Below, piece after piece: positions 33,179 through 44,880 of a DNA stretch of 64,000 nucleotides (the first letter of the stretch is position 1; each line of letters opens with the position of its first letter). The DNA comes from Prionace glauca. Its lineage: Eukaryota; Chordata; Chondrichthyes; Carcharhiniformes; Carcharhinidae. Below the pieces are notes generated by a model. That model worked only from the letters and a program-made list of their open reading frames with translations, did no database searches and was not told the DNA's origin. The translations under genes and the position numbers were made by a program. Location of the stretch: contig CM075746.1 of assembly GCA_037974335.1 (NCBI GenBank), positions 39,010,701-39,074,700 of the forward strand, read 5' to 3'.

Positions 33179-34734
33179 GTACAGAAGGGCCACCATTCCT
33201 ACACTGCACTGAATCAAAAGCCGTTGGAAGTCTTACTTCACAAAGGTTGTGCCACCTTCTTTATGTGGGCCCTGAGCCTCAATTGGTCAAGGTCCTCCTT
33301 GGAAGATAATAGTATCTTTAAATTGTAAGTTGTTGGTTCCTTCCAGATGAGAGCAAATGTCACGTGCACTTCACAAATTGCTGTGCGTAGAACCATAAGG
33401 GAAGCCAGAGTGGCCCTGTTTAGAAAAAGAGGGCACTTAATTCTTTCGCTGAAGGTGAAAGGGTACAAAATATTTTCTGGATAACAGGCTTCCTGATGTT
33501 GTATTTATGTGATTGCAGGTTCCCCGCATCAATGGGGCGTGATACTGCAATTACAAGCTATCACTCACCCAAAGCAGTTGATATGTGAACTTGGGAAATA
33601 TCTGCTATCCTGGCAACACCCGTGAAGCTTTTATCCTATGACTGTAGGCAATTCTCATTGCCTTCTGGCCTGAAAAACGTAACAGGATAGTTGCTCAGGA
33701 ACAACAGCTATTCACTCTGTGCATGGTTCATGATTTCCTTCTGCCATTCCACCACTTGTAAAGATGCACAAAGAAGCAACTTACGATCATCCGGATGACT
33801 TTGACAGAAATAGGTGGTACTAGTTCTGTAGCATTAAATGTCCATCTTCGAAGGTGCTGACATGATGGTTACATGCTGGTCCTCTGCGAGTGCCTTCGAT
33901 TACAGCCTTCTCCTTCAAGAGCGGACAGACTGTGTTAATGGGCTTGGGTGAAGTGTTGAGACGTGATATGCAGCTGTGAGGAGAGGTCATTAATTGTTTT
34001 TCCAGCACCGCTGCCATTTTGTCAAAATTATACTTCGTGCATAAACAATCCTTGTCATGTGCTCACATTCCTTGCAAATATTCAGGCTTCCTGCCCGACT
34101 TCCCTTTTTCTCTGGCATCGTTAAAGCTGAGAGTCCTTCATCTGGTATGCCAATATCTTTCTCCATCAGTGTTCCAAGTAATTCTCCAGTAGCAGGCTGT
34201 GCATTGCTGCAATTTCCCTTAGAGATAACACCTTTTAAAATGGAAGGTTATCTCAAGCACATACTTTCTTCACAAGGTCGTTTGGTCCCCTATAATGTGT
34301 CAAGGAAACAGAGCACATTGGAGTCCAGTGCAGCGCCATCAGAGAAATGATGATGATGCACAAATTTTACTTGTTACCCACCTTGTTTCCAACAGGATCC
34401 CATTCCCAAAAATTGGGCAAACTAATTTTTCGCCCAATGCTTCTGTTTATAAAATTAAGGACCGTATATGCACTTTTAACAATCTTCTTAACTTGTGTGT
34501 CCATCTTCAAATATTAGTGCACATAAGTCCCAGATGTCTGTTTCTGGATGCCTTTTAGTTCTGTATCATTTACTTTATTGTTATGATGCCTCTCTCATTC
34601 TTGCTACAAAAATGTACCGTTTCACCCTTCTGTCATCTGCCAGGTTCATGATCACTTCGCAGTCTCCCTATGTCCTCAAAGTCTCTTAATTTCCTCCTCA
34701 CTGCTACATTTGAGTTTCCTGTCATCTGCATATA
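33179..34734. other. No recognisable gene
   Basis: Unique AT-rich sequence; short open frames on both strands lack domains or codon-like composition. Confidence 0.4.
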
Positions 34735-35270
34735 GGGCAGTTGTCACAAAACTGGCCTCTGGGGAACACCACTGCATACTCCCCTCCTGTCCCTTAACCC
34801 ATTTTGTACCCACAGTGTCACTGCCACTATAATTTCATGAGCTTCAATTATACTAATAGGTCTGTTATGTGATATTTTATCAAACACCTTTAGAAAGTCT
34901 ATACATGAATCAAATATCCCACCTTGATCAACTCTCTCCATTACTTTACAGAACAAAGCAATCAAGTTAGCCCAACACATTTGGTCTTTAACAAACCCAT
35001 GCTGATTTAGTTATTAATCCATATTTTTCCACGTGAGAATTAATTTTGTGCTGACTGGTGTGTAATTGCTTACATCTCTCTCCTTTTTTGAACATCATCA
35101 TGAGCAGTTGCAATTCACAAGTTCTCTGGCACTGTTTCCAGACCGAGAGAATTGCAAGATCACAGCCAACGTCTCTGCAATCGCCAAAATTTCTGCAACT
35201 ACCAATGTTACTTCCCTCAACAATCCAAGATGCATCCACTTACAACGCTGACTTGCTATATTGAACATTG
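34735..35270 (-). mobile_element. Decayed CR1-like LINE reverse-transcriptase fragment
   Basis: Minus-strand remnants include LMMMFKKGERCKQLHTSQ (about 35065-35120), VMERVDQGGIFDSC, FLKVFDKISHNRPISII and CSGVPQRPVL (ending near 34744). These match the FKKG, DF.KAFD.VPH and SGVPQGSVL motifs of CR1 reverse transcriptase. Confidence 0.7.
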
Positions 35271-35554
35271 CCAACCTTTTAAGTAGCTAATCTTTATTCA
35301 CATCAATTATTTTGTTTCCTACCTCTTCTTCAGCTGTGGCATTAATGGCATCATCTTCTTTAATGAAAGTGATTTGGTATTGCAACCATGTCCCTTGTTC
35401 CATGAGATATAACACCCTTTTGGTCACTAATTGGTTTATGACATTGCATTAACAATCCAGGTAATGCATTCAAATCCCATAAAAGCAAGTTGGAAAACTG
35501 AATTGACTTAAGTGGAAGTAGAAAAAAAAAGCCTTGAAACATGTTAACTAAGGG

Positions 35555-35626
35555 GGTTTTCACAATAGCTTCATTGCAGTGTTAATGCAAGCCTACTTGT
35601 GACACTAACAAATAAACTTTAACTTT
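35555..35626 (+). mobile_element. SINE tail scrap (type B)
   Basis: TTCATTGCAGTGTTAATGCA and TGTGACACTAACAAATAAAC are the 3' end of the type-B HE1-like SINE; head and core are absent. Confidence 0.75.
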
Positions 35627-35813
35627 AGAAATACATTAATTAAGCTAGGAATAAGCCGACTCATATCTTAAATGAGAATTTCTACCCAGTGTGTGTCCAT
35701 GGCAATTATTTATAGCAGCATCAAAAACTGGACGCATGAACTATCTTGGTTGTCATTGCACAATGGGAAAATTTATTAAAAGGTGATCTGCCATCTGCTA
35801 AATTTTTGCCTCG

Positions 35814-35885
35814 GATTCCAGCAAGAATTCAACTCATGATCACTGGTTTACAAAACTAGTAGGCTAACCGCTGAGCAATGAAGCT
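35814..35885 (-). pseudogene. tRNA-Thr(UGU)-like pseudogene or SINE head
   Basis: The 72-nt minus-strand sequence fits a tRNA cloverleaf order: box A-like GCTCAGCGGTTAGC, anticodon arm CTAGT-TTTGTAA-ACCAG with UGU in the loop, and a T-arm with TTGAATT (box B decayed). This is the layout of vertebrate tRNA-Thr(UGU). The acceptor stem has at least two mismatched pairs, so it is probably not a working tRNA. Confidence 0.6.
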
Positions 35886-36079
35886 AACAAGGTACCAAAT
35901 TTCACAGATGGGAAGATCATGCCATTATCAGACTTAAAAAAAAGACTATGTATGGAGTATGGCAAATCATATTCCATACACAGCTGGATCATTGAAGAGG
36001 CTTTCCCACAAAGTTGTATTTCCTGTTCTTTTTGTGTCAAGCTTTTCTATTTGGGAGTGTGGGGGGGGGCGGGGTGGCG

Positions 36080-36700
36080 GAGCTATGCTGTGGCAGTCAG
36101 GTGATTGGGTTTTTTTTCCTTTGGACTTTCAGTTTCTTTTTGGGCAGACTGTGGTTTGAAAACAGTTGAGCAGCAAGCTAAGGAGCAGTCTCTTTCTCTT
36201 CGGTTTGATTCTGCCTTGAAGAAGCTGTGTTTTGGGAAATATATTTGACTACAATCTCTCTGAGTTTCTTCACAAGGGAGTTTCAGCATTCAACCCAGGA
36301 TTCTGGATTCCTGTAACAAGTGGGCATTAACCTATGCTATATTGTTTATTGTTTATTTGGAGGATTTTGTGTATTGGAAGTTGGTTTTGGTTGGAACACA
36401 TTAGAGATATTCTTTAAGAGTTATATGTTATCGTGGATGTTGTGTTTCTTGTTTGTAATTGTTAAAAGGTTATGCTAAGTGTCTTACTGTACATATCAAC
36501 AATATTCTTAATTAAACTTTGTTGTTGATAAAAGCTCTTCTTGGGTCAGTGGAAATACACCTGAAGTGAAACCTTTCATGCTCATCCTCACCAAATTCAA
36601 GTAAAACATTACAGGTTAGGCAAGCTTCACAGAACACCTTGGAGTATCCAACCTGACTTTTAACAATTGGCAAAAACCATTAGCAGTAAATAACTGTTTT
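36080..36700 (+). mobile_element. Possible solo LTR remnant (fossil)
   Basis: Transcription-type layout without coding sequence: AT-rich, an ATTAAA-like signal near 36515, and wording (GGGTCAGTGGAAATACACCT) that I associate with long terminal repeats of shark Gypsy elements. No matching second LTR or internal region is seen. Low confidence. Confidence 0.3.
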
Positions 36701-36780
36701 ATATTGCACGTTATGATCAAGAATGCATTGGATGAATGGGTGTTGGAAGCAGATTCAGTAGTACCTTCCAAAGCACTATT

Positions 36781-37141
36781 GGCAGCATGGTGGCAAAGTG
36801 GTCAGCACTGCTGCCTCTCAGTGCCAGGGATCCAGGTTTGATTCTGTCTTGGGGTGACTGTGTGGCGTTTGCATGTTCTCCCCATGTCTGTGTGGGTTTC
36901 CTTTGCGTGCTCCAGTTTCTTCCCACAGTCCAAAGACGTGCGGGTTAGTTGGATTGGCCATGCTAAATTGCATCTTAGTGTACAAAAGATGTGAAGTTGG
37001 TGAAATAGCCATGGTAAATGCATGGGATTAAGGGGATAGGGCAGGGAGAGTGGCCTGGGTGGCATGCTCTTTTGGAGGGTTAGTGCAGAGTCGATTGATC
37101 GATGGCCATCTTCTGCACTGTAGGGAGTCCATGGTTCTATA
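36781..37141 (+). mobile_element. HE1-like SINE (tail type A), diverged
   Basis: Head GGCAAAGTGGTCAGCACTGC, box B-like CAGGTTTGATTC, V-core with CTTCCCACAGTCCAAAGACG and tail CTTCTGCACTGTAGGGAGTC. It has several internal insertions relative to the other copies. Confidence 0.88.
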
Positions 37142-38697
37142 GGATAGACACTCAAATAGGACAAATATTGGAAAAGAGCGAATTGGCACAAAGGGTCAGG
37201 GAGCCTCCAGTACTGTACGATTCTGGCCTATGAAAAGCAATCACTCTTAAATTAGATAATTTAGCTACTGAGTGAATTTTTCACATAAATAGTTAAAACC
37301 TCATTGTGAAAAACTCTCAGCTGAAAATTGCTTCTCTGCCATTTATTGAGCTGAAATATTGCCCAAAATATGTGCTTTCACTAAATGTTGTATATTTCAC
37401 AACATAAACAAGTCTACCTAATGAATTGTCTTGTGTCTTGTCATGCCTTTATCAAAGCTTTGTTGGAAGTTCTCAACATGTCCCACTAATCTGGGTTTGA
37501 CCTTTTACTCAACTTACGAACTAATGAGCTGAATTTGCTTCTGAGTTTTTTTTACATAAGTGTATGCATCTGTGAGGGAAGAAAGACACTTGTTTTGATG
37601 ATGCATTTCTATAGCTTTTATTTTATCTATGAATATCAGAACTTATACTAACAGTAGATGAAAGGAAATAATATCTTATGTTAATGCTAGTTAAAATCAA
37701 AAGAAGTTGAATGTTGAGAACAATCCCGCCTGTTTTTACTGACACTAGTTGATTATGAGACACATATATAAAATACATCTTCCTTATTTTAATTTGTTTT
37801 AAAAATAGTTACATTTTCAAAGAAAACACAGCAGGAGAGAAATAGAAGAGACAGGACAAGGGAACTAGCTTGAGTGAGCAGGCCCTAAAGAACAGCATAA
37901 AGGGGTGGGGCGCGTGATTAGTCCAAAAGAGTACGAGTTACGGAATCATGGTGAAAGGGAAGGAGAGATAGTAATGGGAATCTGAATAAACGGGCAATAT
38001 AGTGGAAGTGACTGAATGAAGGAGTTGCTGAAGGAGACGTGTTTACGACAATCCCACTTCACGCCAGACAATCATTACATACCACTCTGAAGGAACAAAC
38101 AAAATGCAAGCAGAGGAAAAGAGAGACTGTTAAGTAGAGAGAAACATGAGAAGAACTAGAGAGAGAGGCAGAAGCAGACAGAGAGAAAAAGCAATACAAA
38201 AACTACAATACAGCTAGGAAATAATTGATGTTCTGTAATTTAAAGTAAAATGTCAGGTCAAACAATGAAGCAACAATTTCTCATAAAGCTGCAAACTCCA
38301 ACTGTGAAACTCAAGTAATCTATTAATGCAACAGAGAATGAAGTATTGCATTAAGCTCATTGTGAATAAGTTTGGAGGTCTGGTTGACAGGTGAGTGCAT
38401 AGTGAAATGGTGCCACACAGGTGCAAATGTAAGAAATAACAGCCATCACTTGCAAATCATACAGCTGTTCCAAACAGCACAATAATGGAGTGTCTTGGGT
38501 CCAACGGTGGAGGGTGGAAGCCACATCCAAGGCTGGATGCCAGCACTGACAATCCAAAGTTGTCTTGTTTTGTTGGAACACTTGTAAGTTATAAAGGGGA
38601 ATGAATAGCAGGAGATGTATTGCAGACTATAACATACATTATGAATGTATATGTGCTTTTTTATTCCATCGTCATGTTGCTCTGGTCTCAATTACAG
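37142..38697. other. No recognisable gene; purine-rich patch
   Basis: 37820-38200 is rich in AGAGA-type purine runs. No J segment, RSS or V exon could be found upstream of the C3 relic, so any cluster 3 V-J is missing or beyond recognition. Confidence 0.4.
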
Positions 38698-38777
38698 CTC
38701 AGCAACTTGCTGATCCTTCAGCAAAAAACTACTTGGCCTTGAACAGAATTATCCACCAAAGGAGACGCCCCACAACT

Positions 38778-39099
38778 GGAGCAGCACAGTGGTTAGCACT
38801 GCTGCTTACAGTGCCAGGGACCCGGGTTCGATTGCTGGCTTGGGTCACTGTCTGTGTGGAGTTTGCACATTCTCGTGTCTGCGTGGGTTTCCTCTGGGTG
38901 CTCCGGTTTCCTCCCACAGTCCAAAGATGTGCAGATTAGGTTGATTGGCCATGCTAGAATTGCCACTTAATGTCCAGAGATGCGTAGGTTAGAGGGATTA
39001 CTGGGTAAATAAGTAGAAATATGGGGGTAGGATTGTGGTCAGTGTAGACTCGATGGGCCAAGTTGCCTCTTTCTGCACTGTAGGGTTTCTATGATTTCT
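38778..39099 (+). mobile_element. HE1-like SINE (tail type A) inside C3
   Basis: Head GCAGCACAGTGGTTAGCACT with a well preserved box B (GGGTTCGATTG), V-core GGTTTCCTCCCACAGTCCAA and tail TTCTGCACTGTAGGGTTTCT. AACT at 38774-38777 and 39100-39103 is a possible target duplication. Confidence 0.93.
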
Positions 39100-39232
39100 A
39101 ACTCTTTGCCTGGCCAGCAAATTATCCATGAGTTTTGCTGGGGCTAGTTGGACAGTCACTGGGAGTCCAAAAACAGTGAGTTTCCCTATCCATCGCAGTT
39201 GTGGAACACAATCTCAACAGCTACCTGGTGGT

Positions 39233-41802
39233 GAAACCAAAAGAAAACATGCTGGTAGATCTCAGGTCTGGCAGTATCTGTAAGAGAAAAGGACTGATGT
39301 TTCGAGCCCAGATGACCCTCTGGCAAAGCTAAAAGGCATCATAAGTGGGAGATATTTATACTGTTGGATGAAGGGATGAAAGATGAATTAGCCACAAAAA
39401 CAAAGGGAAAGGCTGCTAGTGGCAGTCCATAGAGAATAGGAGGTCTGAAAGGCCAAACGGCAGAGAAACTGAAACCAGAAGGTAAACTGTGGCAGAAGAT
39501 GATGTGGGGTGGGGTGGGGAAGATGGGGGGGAGAAAGGTATAATTGAGAAGAAGGGGGAAAGAGGGAAGCAAAGGGGTGAAAAGAAAGGGGGATAAAATG
39601 GGGAGGGAAAGAGTAGGCGGGCAGAAAAAATAAAATAAAGAAACAGAAGGCAGAGAACAGTAAAAATTGAATAAAATGAAAACAAAGGGGTTGAGTTATT
39701 CATCTGAAGTTGTTGAATTCAATGTTGAGACTGGAAGGCAGTAACGTGCCTAACTGGTAGGTGAGATGCTGTTTCTCCACTTTGCGTTGACCTTCACTGG
39801 AACACTGCAGCAGGCCAAGGACAGACGTGGACATGTAAGCAAGATCATGTGTTAAAATGGTAAGCCATGGGAAGATCAGGGTCCTGATTGCGCACAGACC
39901 AAAGGTGCTCAGCAAAGCAATTATCCAGTCTATGTTTACAGTCCGATATAGAGACCACATTGGAAGCGGCAAACGCAATAGACTTAATTGAAAGAGGTGC
40001 AAGTGAAACCCTGCAAGTGAAACTCTAGTTAACCTGGAATGTGTGTTTTGGACCTTGGATGGTAAGTATGGAAGAGGTAAAGGAGCAGGTGTTATATCTT
40101 CTGTGATTGTATGGGAAGGTACCATAGGTGACGGGAGAGGTGTTGGTTATAATGGAGTAGTGGACTGGGTTATCCCTGGGGGGACGATCTCTGAGGAATG
40201 CTGACAGAGGGAGTGAAGAAAAGATGTGTTCAGTGATGGCATCACACTGAAGTTGGTGAAAATGACGGAACATTATGCTTTGCATGTGGAGGCTGGTGAG
40301 GTGAAATAAGAACAAGGGGGACTCTATCCTTCTTCTGGGAGAGATGGAAAGGGGTGAGGATCGTGGTGCTGGAAATGGACCGCGTGCTGTTGCCAGCCCT
40401 GTCAACTTCTGTGGATGGGAAACCATGGTTGAGGAAAGAGCACATATTAGAAGCACCACTTTGGAAAGTGGTATAATTGGAACCAATATGATGGAGGCGA
40501 AGGAGCTGAGAGAAAGGGATGGAGTCCTTACAGAATGTAGGCTGTGAAGAACTGTAGTCTAGATACCTGTGGGAGTCAGCACACTTGTAACGGAGACAGA
40601 AAGGTCAAGGAAGGGAAGGGAAGTACCTGAGATGGACTAGGTGAAGGTGATGGAGTGGTGGAAATTGGAAGCGAAGTTGATGAATGTTTCCAGGTCTGGA
40701 CGAGAACATGAAGCAGCACCAAATTAGTAATCAGTGTACCAGTAAAGGAGTTGTGGGAGGGGATCTGGGCAGATCTGGAACAAGGAATGTTCCACAACCA
40801 AAAAAAAAAGACAAGCGTATTTAGTACCCATGCAGATACCATGTTACTCCTCTGATTTGGAGAAAGTGGGATGAATTAAAGGAGAAGTTGTTGAGAGATA
40901 GAACGAGTTCAGCCAGGTGGAGGAGAGTAGTGGTGAATAGGAATTGTTCAGACTTCTTTTCAAGAAAGGAGCGAACAGCTCTCAGGCCATCCTGGTGTGG
41001 GATGGAGATATAGAGTGATTGCACATCCATGGTGAATACAAGGCGGTCAGAGCCTGCGAACTGGAAGCTGTCAATATGACACAGGTCATCAAAGAAATCC
41101 CGAATGCAGGTGGGGAGGGAATGAATCAGAGGAGTGAGGATGGACTCAAGTGGGGCATGAGCTGATACAATAAGCCGACACAATGAGCCTATCAGGACAG
41201 TCCTTTGTGGATTTTGTGATTTAGGTAGAAGTGGGCTGCCTGGGGTTGGGAGACTATGAGGTTGGAAGCTTATCCAGAGCTGGTGGGAAGGCATCCAGAG
41301 GAAATGAGGTCAGTGATGGTGTTGGAGATAGTGGCTTGACATTCAGTGGTGTGATCACTGTCCAAGGGTAGGTAGGAGGAAGTATCTGAGAGTTGGTGCT
41401 CAGCCTCTGAGAGGTAGAATTCAGTATACTATACAACAACAGCACCTCCTTTGTTGGCAGGTTTGACAACAAAGTCGGGGTTGGATCTGAGGGAGCGAAG
41501 AGCAGAAAGTTCAGGAGAGGTTAGAATGGGTGAGGGAGACAGAAATATTAAGATGGCCAGCGTCCCGTCAACAGCACTCAATGAAAAGATAATTGTCCCT
41601 TTGGGGGTGTCCAACTAGAGGACACCTCCCTACAGTATAAATATCCCCCACCTTCTATGTCTTTTAACTTTGACAAAGCGTCATCTGGACTCGAAATGTC
41701 AGCTCTTTTCTCTCCTTACAGATGCTGCCAGAGCTGCTGAGATTTCCTGGCATTTTCTCTTTTGGTTTCAGATTTCAGCATCAGCAGTAATTTGCTTTTA
41801 TC
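39233..41802 (-). mobile_element. Penelope-like element (PLE), broken, inserted in C3
   Basis: The minus strand carries the Penelope-type reverse transcriptase block FTMDVQSLYISIPHQDGLRA and LNNFSFNSSHFLQIRG (within 40821-41294). Further downstream in element sense a region towards 39.7 kb (HRRYNTCSFTSSIL and HTFQVN) occupies the position of the GIY-YIG endonuclease linker seen in this family. The frame is interrupted, so the copy is dead. Its two ends are inverted repeats of each other over about 140 bp (39233-39375 against about 41632-41770). It is flanked by an exact 15-bp duplication of C3 sequence (CAGCTACCTGGTGGT at 39218-39232 and 41803-41817). Confidence 0.88.
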
Positions 41803-42221
41803 CAGCTACCTGGTGGTCCCTGGCACAGACAACTTTGAAAACAACTGTAACAATCACATAATCCGATTAAGATTATTAAGTTACAAGCTTGTACTGTCTG
41901 ATTTGTGACAATAATGAAAATGTTCATTTAAAGATTTAAAAATGGAGTTCTTCAAACTTATTTATTCTTTGTTACTTCTATGGTTTTCTTTGATGGTCTG
42001 GAATATTTAGTGGCTCCAAAATGGCAGAGTTTAAAAAAAAGCTTTTCAACAGACTACTTATTTTTCATGTAGTCTTCAGTTATAGACTAGCGCCGCTTGG
42101 GTGGTATTCTTGTGTCCATCATTTAGATAGGTAGTGGGGATGGGGAAGGGTGGTGGAGGTGGAGGGAACAGAACTTATCTGGCACTCTTGCTCCACATAG
42201 TTAATGGAAAGACAGGGATGA

Positions 42222-42384
42222 TAACCAAATTAGGCTCTGTGGGGATGGGCAAAGAGCCTGCTTATATTCACTCTCTATCTACATCACTTGTAAATAGATT
42301 GTACTTAACCAAGTATAGCAACTGACATGTGGAAGAGTCAGCAACTTCAGGAGGACAGGAGGAAAAGAAGATAACCACATTTTA
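42222..42384. repeat. Direct repeat, left copy (partner 44722-44880)
   Basis: Shared words include TTAGGCTCTGTGGG, ATTCACTCTCTA and ACTGACATGTGGAAGAGTCA in the same order and orientation as at 44.7 kb, with scattered differences. The 41871-42221 stretch has no gene. Confidence 0.85.
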
Positions 42385-42431
42385 TAAGTGGATATTAAAT
42401 ACACTACATGAGAAAGTGGAAGCAGATTCAA

Positions 42432-44116
42432 CAGGTTAGTTTGCCGGGTGTTAATGATGGAAAGATGGTAGGAGTGGAGGGCCTGAATGAGATCATTGTT
42501 ACTAGAGAGGCAGTGCTCGACAGACTAGAGGGACTCATGGTGGACAAGTCCCCAGGACCGGATGGAATGCATCCGAGGGTTCTGAAGGAAATGGCAGAGG
42601 TGATAGTAGATGCCTTAGTGATTATTTTCCAAACCTCGCTGGATTCCGGGGAAGTGCCGGAAGATTGGAAAACGGCTAATGTTCTGCCGCTGTTTAAAAA
42701 GGGTAGCAGGCAAAAGGCAGGGAATTATAGGCCAGTTAGTTTAACATCTGTTGTAGGAAAAATGCTCAAATCCGTAATCAAAGAGGAAATAGCGAGGTAA
42801 CTTGAGAAGAATTGTTTGATAGAGCAGACGCAGCACAGATTCGTTAAAGGGAAGTCATGTCTGACTAGTTTATTGGAATTCTATGAGGATGTGTCTAGTG
42901 CGGTGGATAGAGGAGAACCGGTGGATGTGGTGTTTCTTGATTTTCAGAAGGCGTTTGATAAGGTGCCGCACAAAAGGTTGTTACAGAAGGTTAGGGGGCA
43001 TGGAGTTGGGGGTAAGGTGTTAGCGTGGATAGGGGATTGGCTGTCAAATAGGAGGCAGAGAGTGGGGGTCAATGGGTGCTATTTGGATTGGCGGTTGGTG
43101 ACTAGTGGAGTGCCCCAGGGATCGGTGCTGGGGCCTCAGCTATTTACCATTTATATAGATGATCTGGCGGAGGGAGCCGAGCGTAAGTTGTCGAAATTTG
43201 CTGATGACACAAAGATAACTGGAACAGCAAATTGTGCGGAGGGTGTAGAAAGTCTGCAGAGGGATCTAGATAGGCTGAGCGAGTGGGCGAGGACCTGGCA
43301 GATGGAATACAATGTTGGCAAGTGTGAGGTTATCCACTTTGGTAGGAATAATAGTAGGAAGGATTACTACTTACAGGGCGAAAAGCTGCAGCACGCTACT
43401 GTGCAGAGGGACCTGGGGTCCTTGTGCATGAGTTGCAAAAACCCAGTCTACAGGTGCAGCAGGTGGTCAGGAAGGCAAATGGGATGCGGGCCTTCATAGC
43501 GAGGGGGATTGAATATAAAAGTAGGGAGGTCTTGCTGCAACTGTACAGGGCACTGGTGAGGCCGCAGCTGGAGTACTGTGTGCAGTTTTGGTCGCCACAC
43601 TTGCGCAAGGATATTTTGGCCTTGGAGGGAGTGCAGAGGAGGTTCACTAGGCTGATACCAGAGTTGAGGGGGTTGAGCTATGAGAGGCTGAATAGGCTGG
43701 GCTTGTACTCGTTAGAGTTTAGAAGGATGAGGGGGGATCTTACTGAGACATATATGATGAAAGGGATGGATAGGGTAGAGGTGGAAAGGTTCTTCCCACT
43801 CAGAAAGGACAGCAGGACTACAGGGCACAGCCTCAAGATGGGGAGGCGGGGGGCGCAGTTTAGAACAGAGTTGAGGAGGAACTTCTTCACTCAAAGGGTG
43901 GTGAATCTCTGCCCATTGAAGTGATGGAGGCTACCTCGCTAAATATACTTAAGACACGGGTAGATAGATTTTTGGTAGGCAAGGGGATTAAGGGTTATGG
44001 GGAGAAAGCAGAAAAGTGTAACTGAGCCACTTCAGATTAGCCATGATCTTATTGAATGGTGGGGCAGGCTCGAAGGGCTAGATGGCCTACTCCTGCTCCT
44101 ATTTCTTATGTTCTTT
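42432..44116 (+). mobile_element. CR1-clade LINE, 5'-truncated
   Basis: ORF2 pieces: SPGPDGMHPRVLKEMAEV (42548-42601), a TAA at 42798-42800, then KSCLTSLLEFYEDVSSAVDR, DFQKAFDKVPHKRLL, SGVPQGSVLGPQLF and intact catalytic FADDTK (43197-43214), a frame change near 43420-43500, and the C-terminal domain ending near 43990. The 3' end is TTCTTATGTTC (44103-44113). It lies between two copies of a direct repeat of about 160 bp. Confidence 0.93.
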
Positions 44117-44721
44117 TTTTTAACAAAGGAAAGTGAATAAATACTTGATAAGGATAGATTTGCAGAGAAGTGGGATTGATTGGTTCACCTTTTCAAAGAG
44201 CCAACACAGATGGCTTGAATGACCTCTGATGTGTGATTCAATTGTATGTGAAAGAGCAGGTGTTCAAATGAAATATGCAACACCTCAAGAAAGTTTGAAA
44301 CCCAGAATTTCTCTTCTCTAGTGTCAGAAAAGACCCCAAATGAATCCTCAGAGAATGGGAAAACCAATTGGGCTGAGTTAGCAGAGGATGCTGTCCTATA
44401 CTGCATGGTCTATGTTCCTACCGTCGGGTCATCCCGGCTTGTCCGAGGAGTTAGAAAGAGGTAATACTAATCCCTCAGTTGATAAATGCAACATACAGAC
44501 CAGAACATGCGAAGTTCACCACTCGGTCTATGTTGAGTTAACTGACCAGAGCCAGCAGCCAGAGACACAGTTTTGTCCTTACTTGTTGTATCAAAACCCA
44601 TCTCTTTCACTTTCCTCCCTGAACAATCTCATTGGCAGGGGATGGAAAGTCTCTCCATGCCCTTTGTCCAGGCTCACATTTGAGCAATGTGCAGCCAGCT
44701 GGAAAAACAGGAGTGAGGATC

Positions 44722-44880
44722 AGATTAGGCTCTGTGGGAATGGGCAAAAGGCCTGTTCATATTCACTCTCTAACTACTGCTCTCGTAAATAGGTAGTACT
44801 TAACCAAAGTATTGCAACTGACATGTGGAAGAGTCAGCAACTTCAGAAGAAGACAGGTGGAAAAGGGAGACAACCACATT
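44722..44880. repeat. Direct repeat, right copy (partner 42222-42384)
   Basis: See the left copy. Immediately upstream (44388-44720) the sequence is open for about 110 codons in one frame but shows no domain I recognise. Confidence 0.85.

Larger units (their letters stand above)
38698..41870 (+). pseudogene. IgL constant exon relic (C3), split by two retroelements
   Basis: An acceptor like that of C1 (CTCAATTACAG, 38687-38697) is followed by C-exon sequence at 38698-38777, 39104-39232 and 41818-41870. Recognisable pieces correspond to QQLA.PSAK, LCLASKLS, ASWTV and the SYLVVPGTD strand. The gaps are a SINE (38778-39099) and a Penelope-like element (39233-41802), each flanked by short repeats of the C exon itself. 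A further internal loss near 41828 removes the second cysteine. Non-functional and the oldest-looking of the three C exons. Confidence 0.85.

Noticed and set aside
35814-35885. Functional tRNA-Thr gene
   Set aside because: The acceptor stem has mismatches and box B is decayed, so only a pseudogene or SINE head is supported.
39233-41802. Treating the element with inverted ends as a DNA transposon
   Set aside because: The coding content is a Penelope-type reverse transcriptase and the 15-bp flanks are too long for common cut-and-paste families.
44388-44792. Open frame of about 134 codons
   Set aside because: Its end lies in a non-coding direct repeat also found at 42.2 kb, and no domain is visible.
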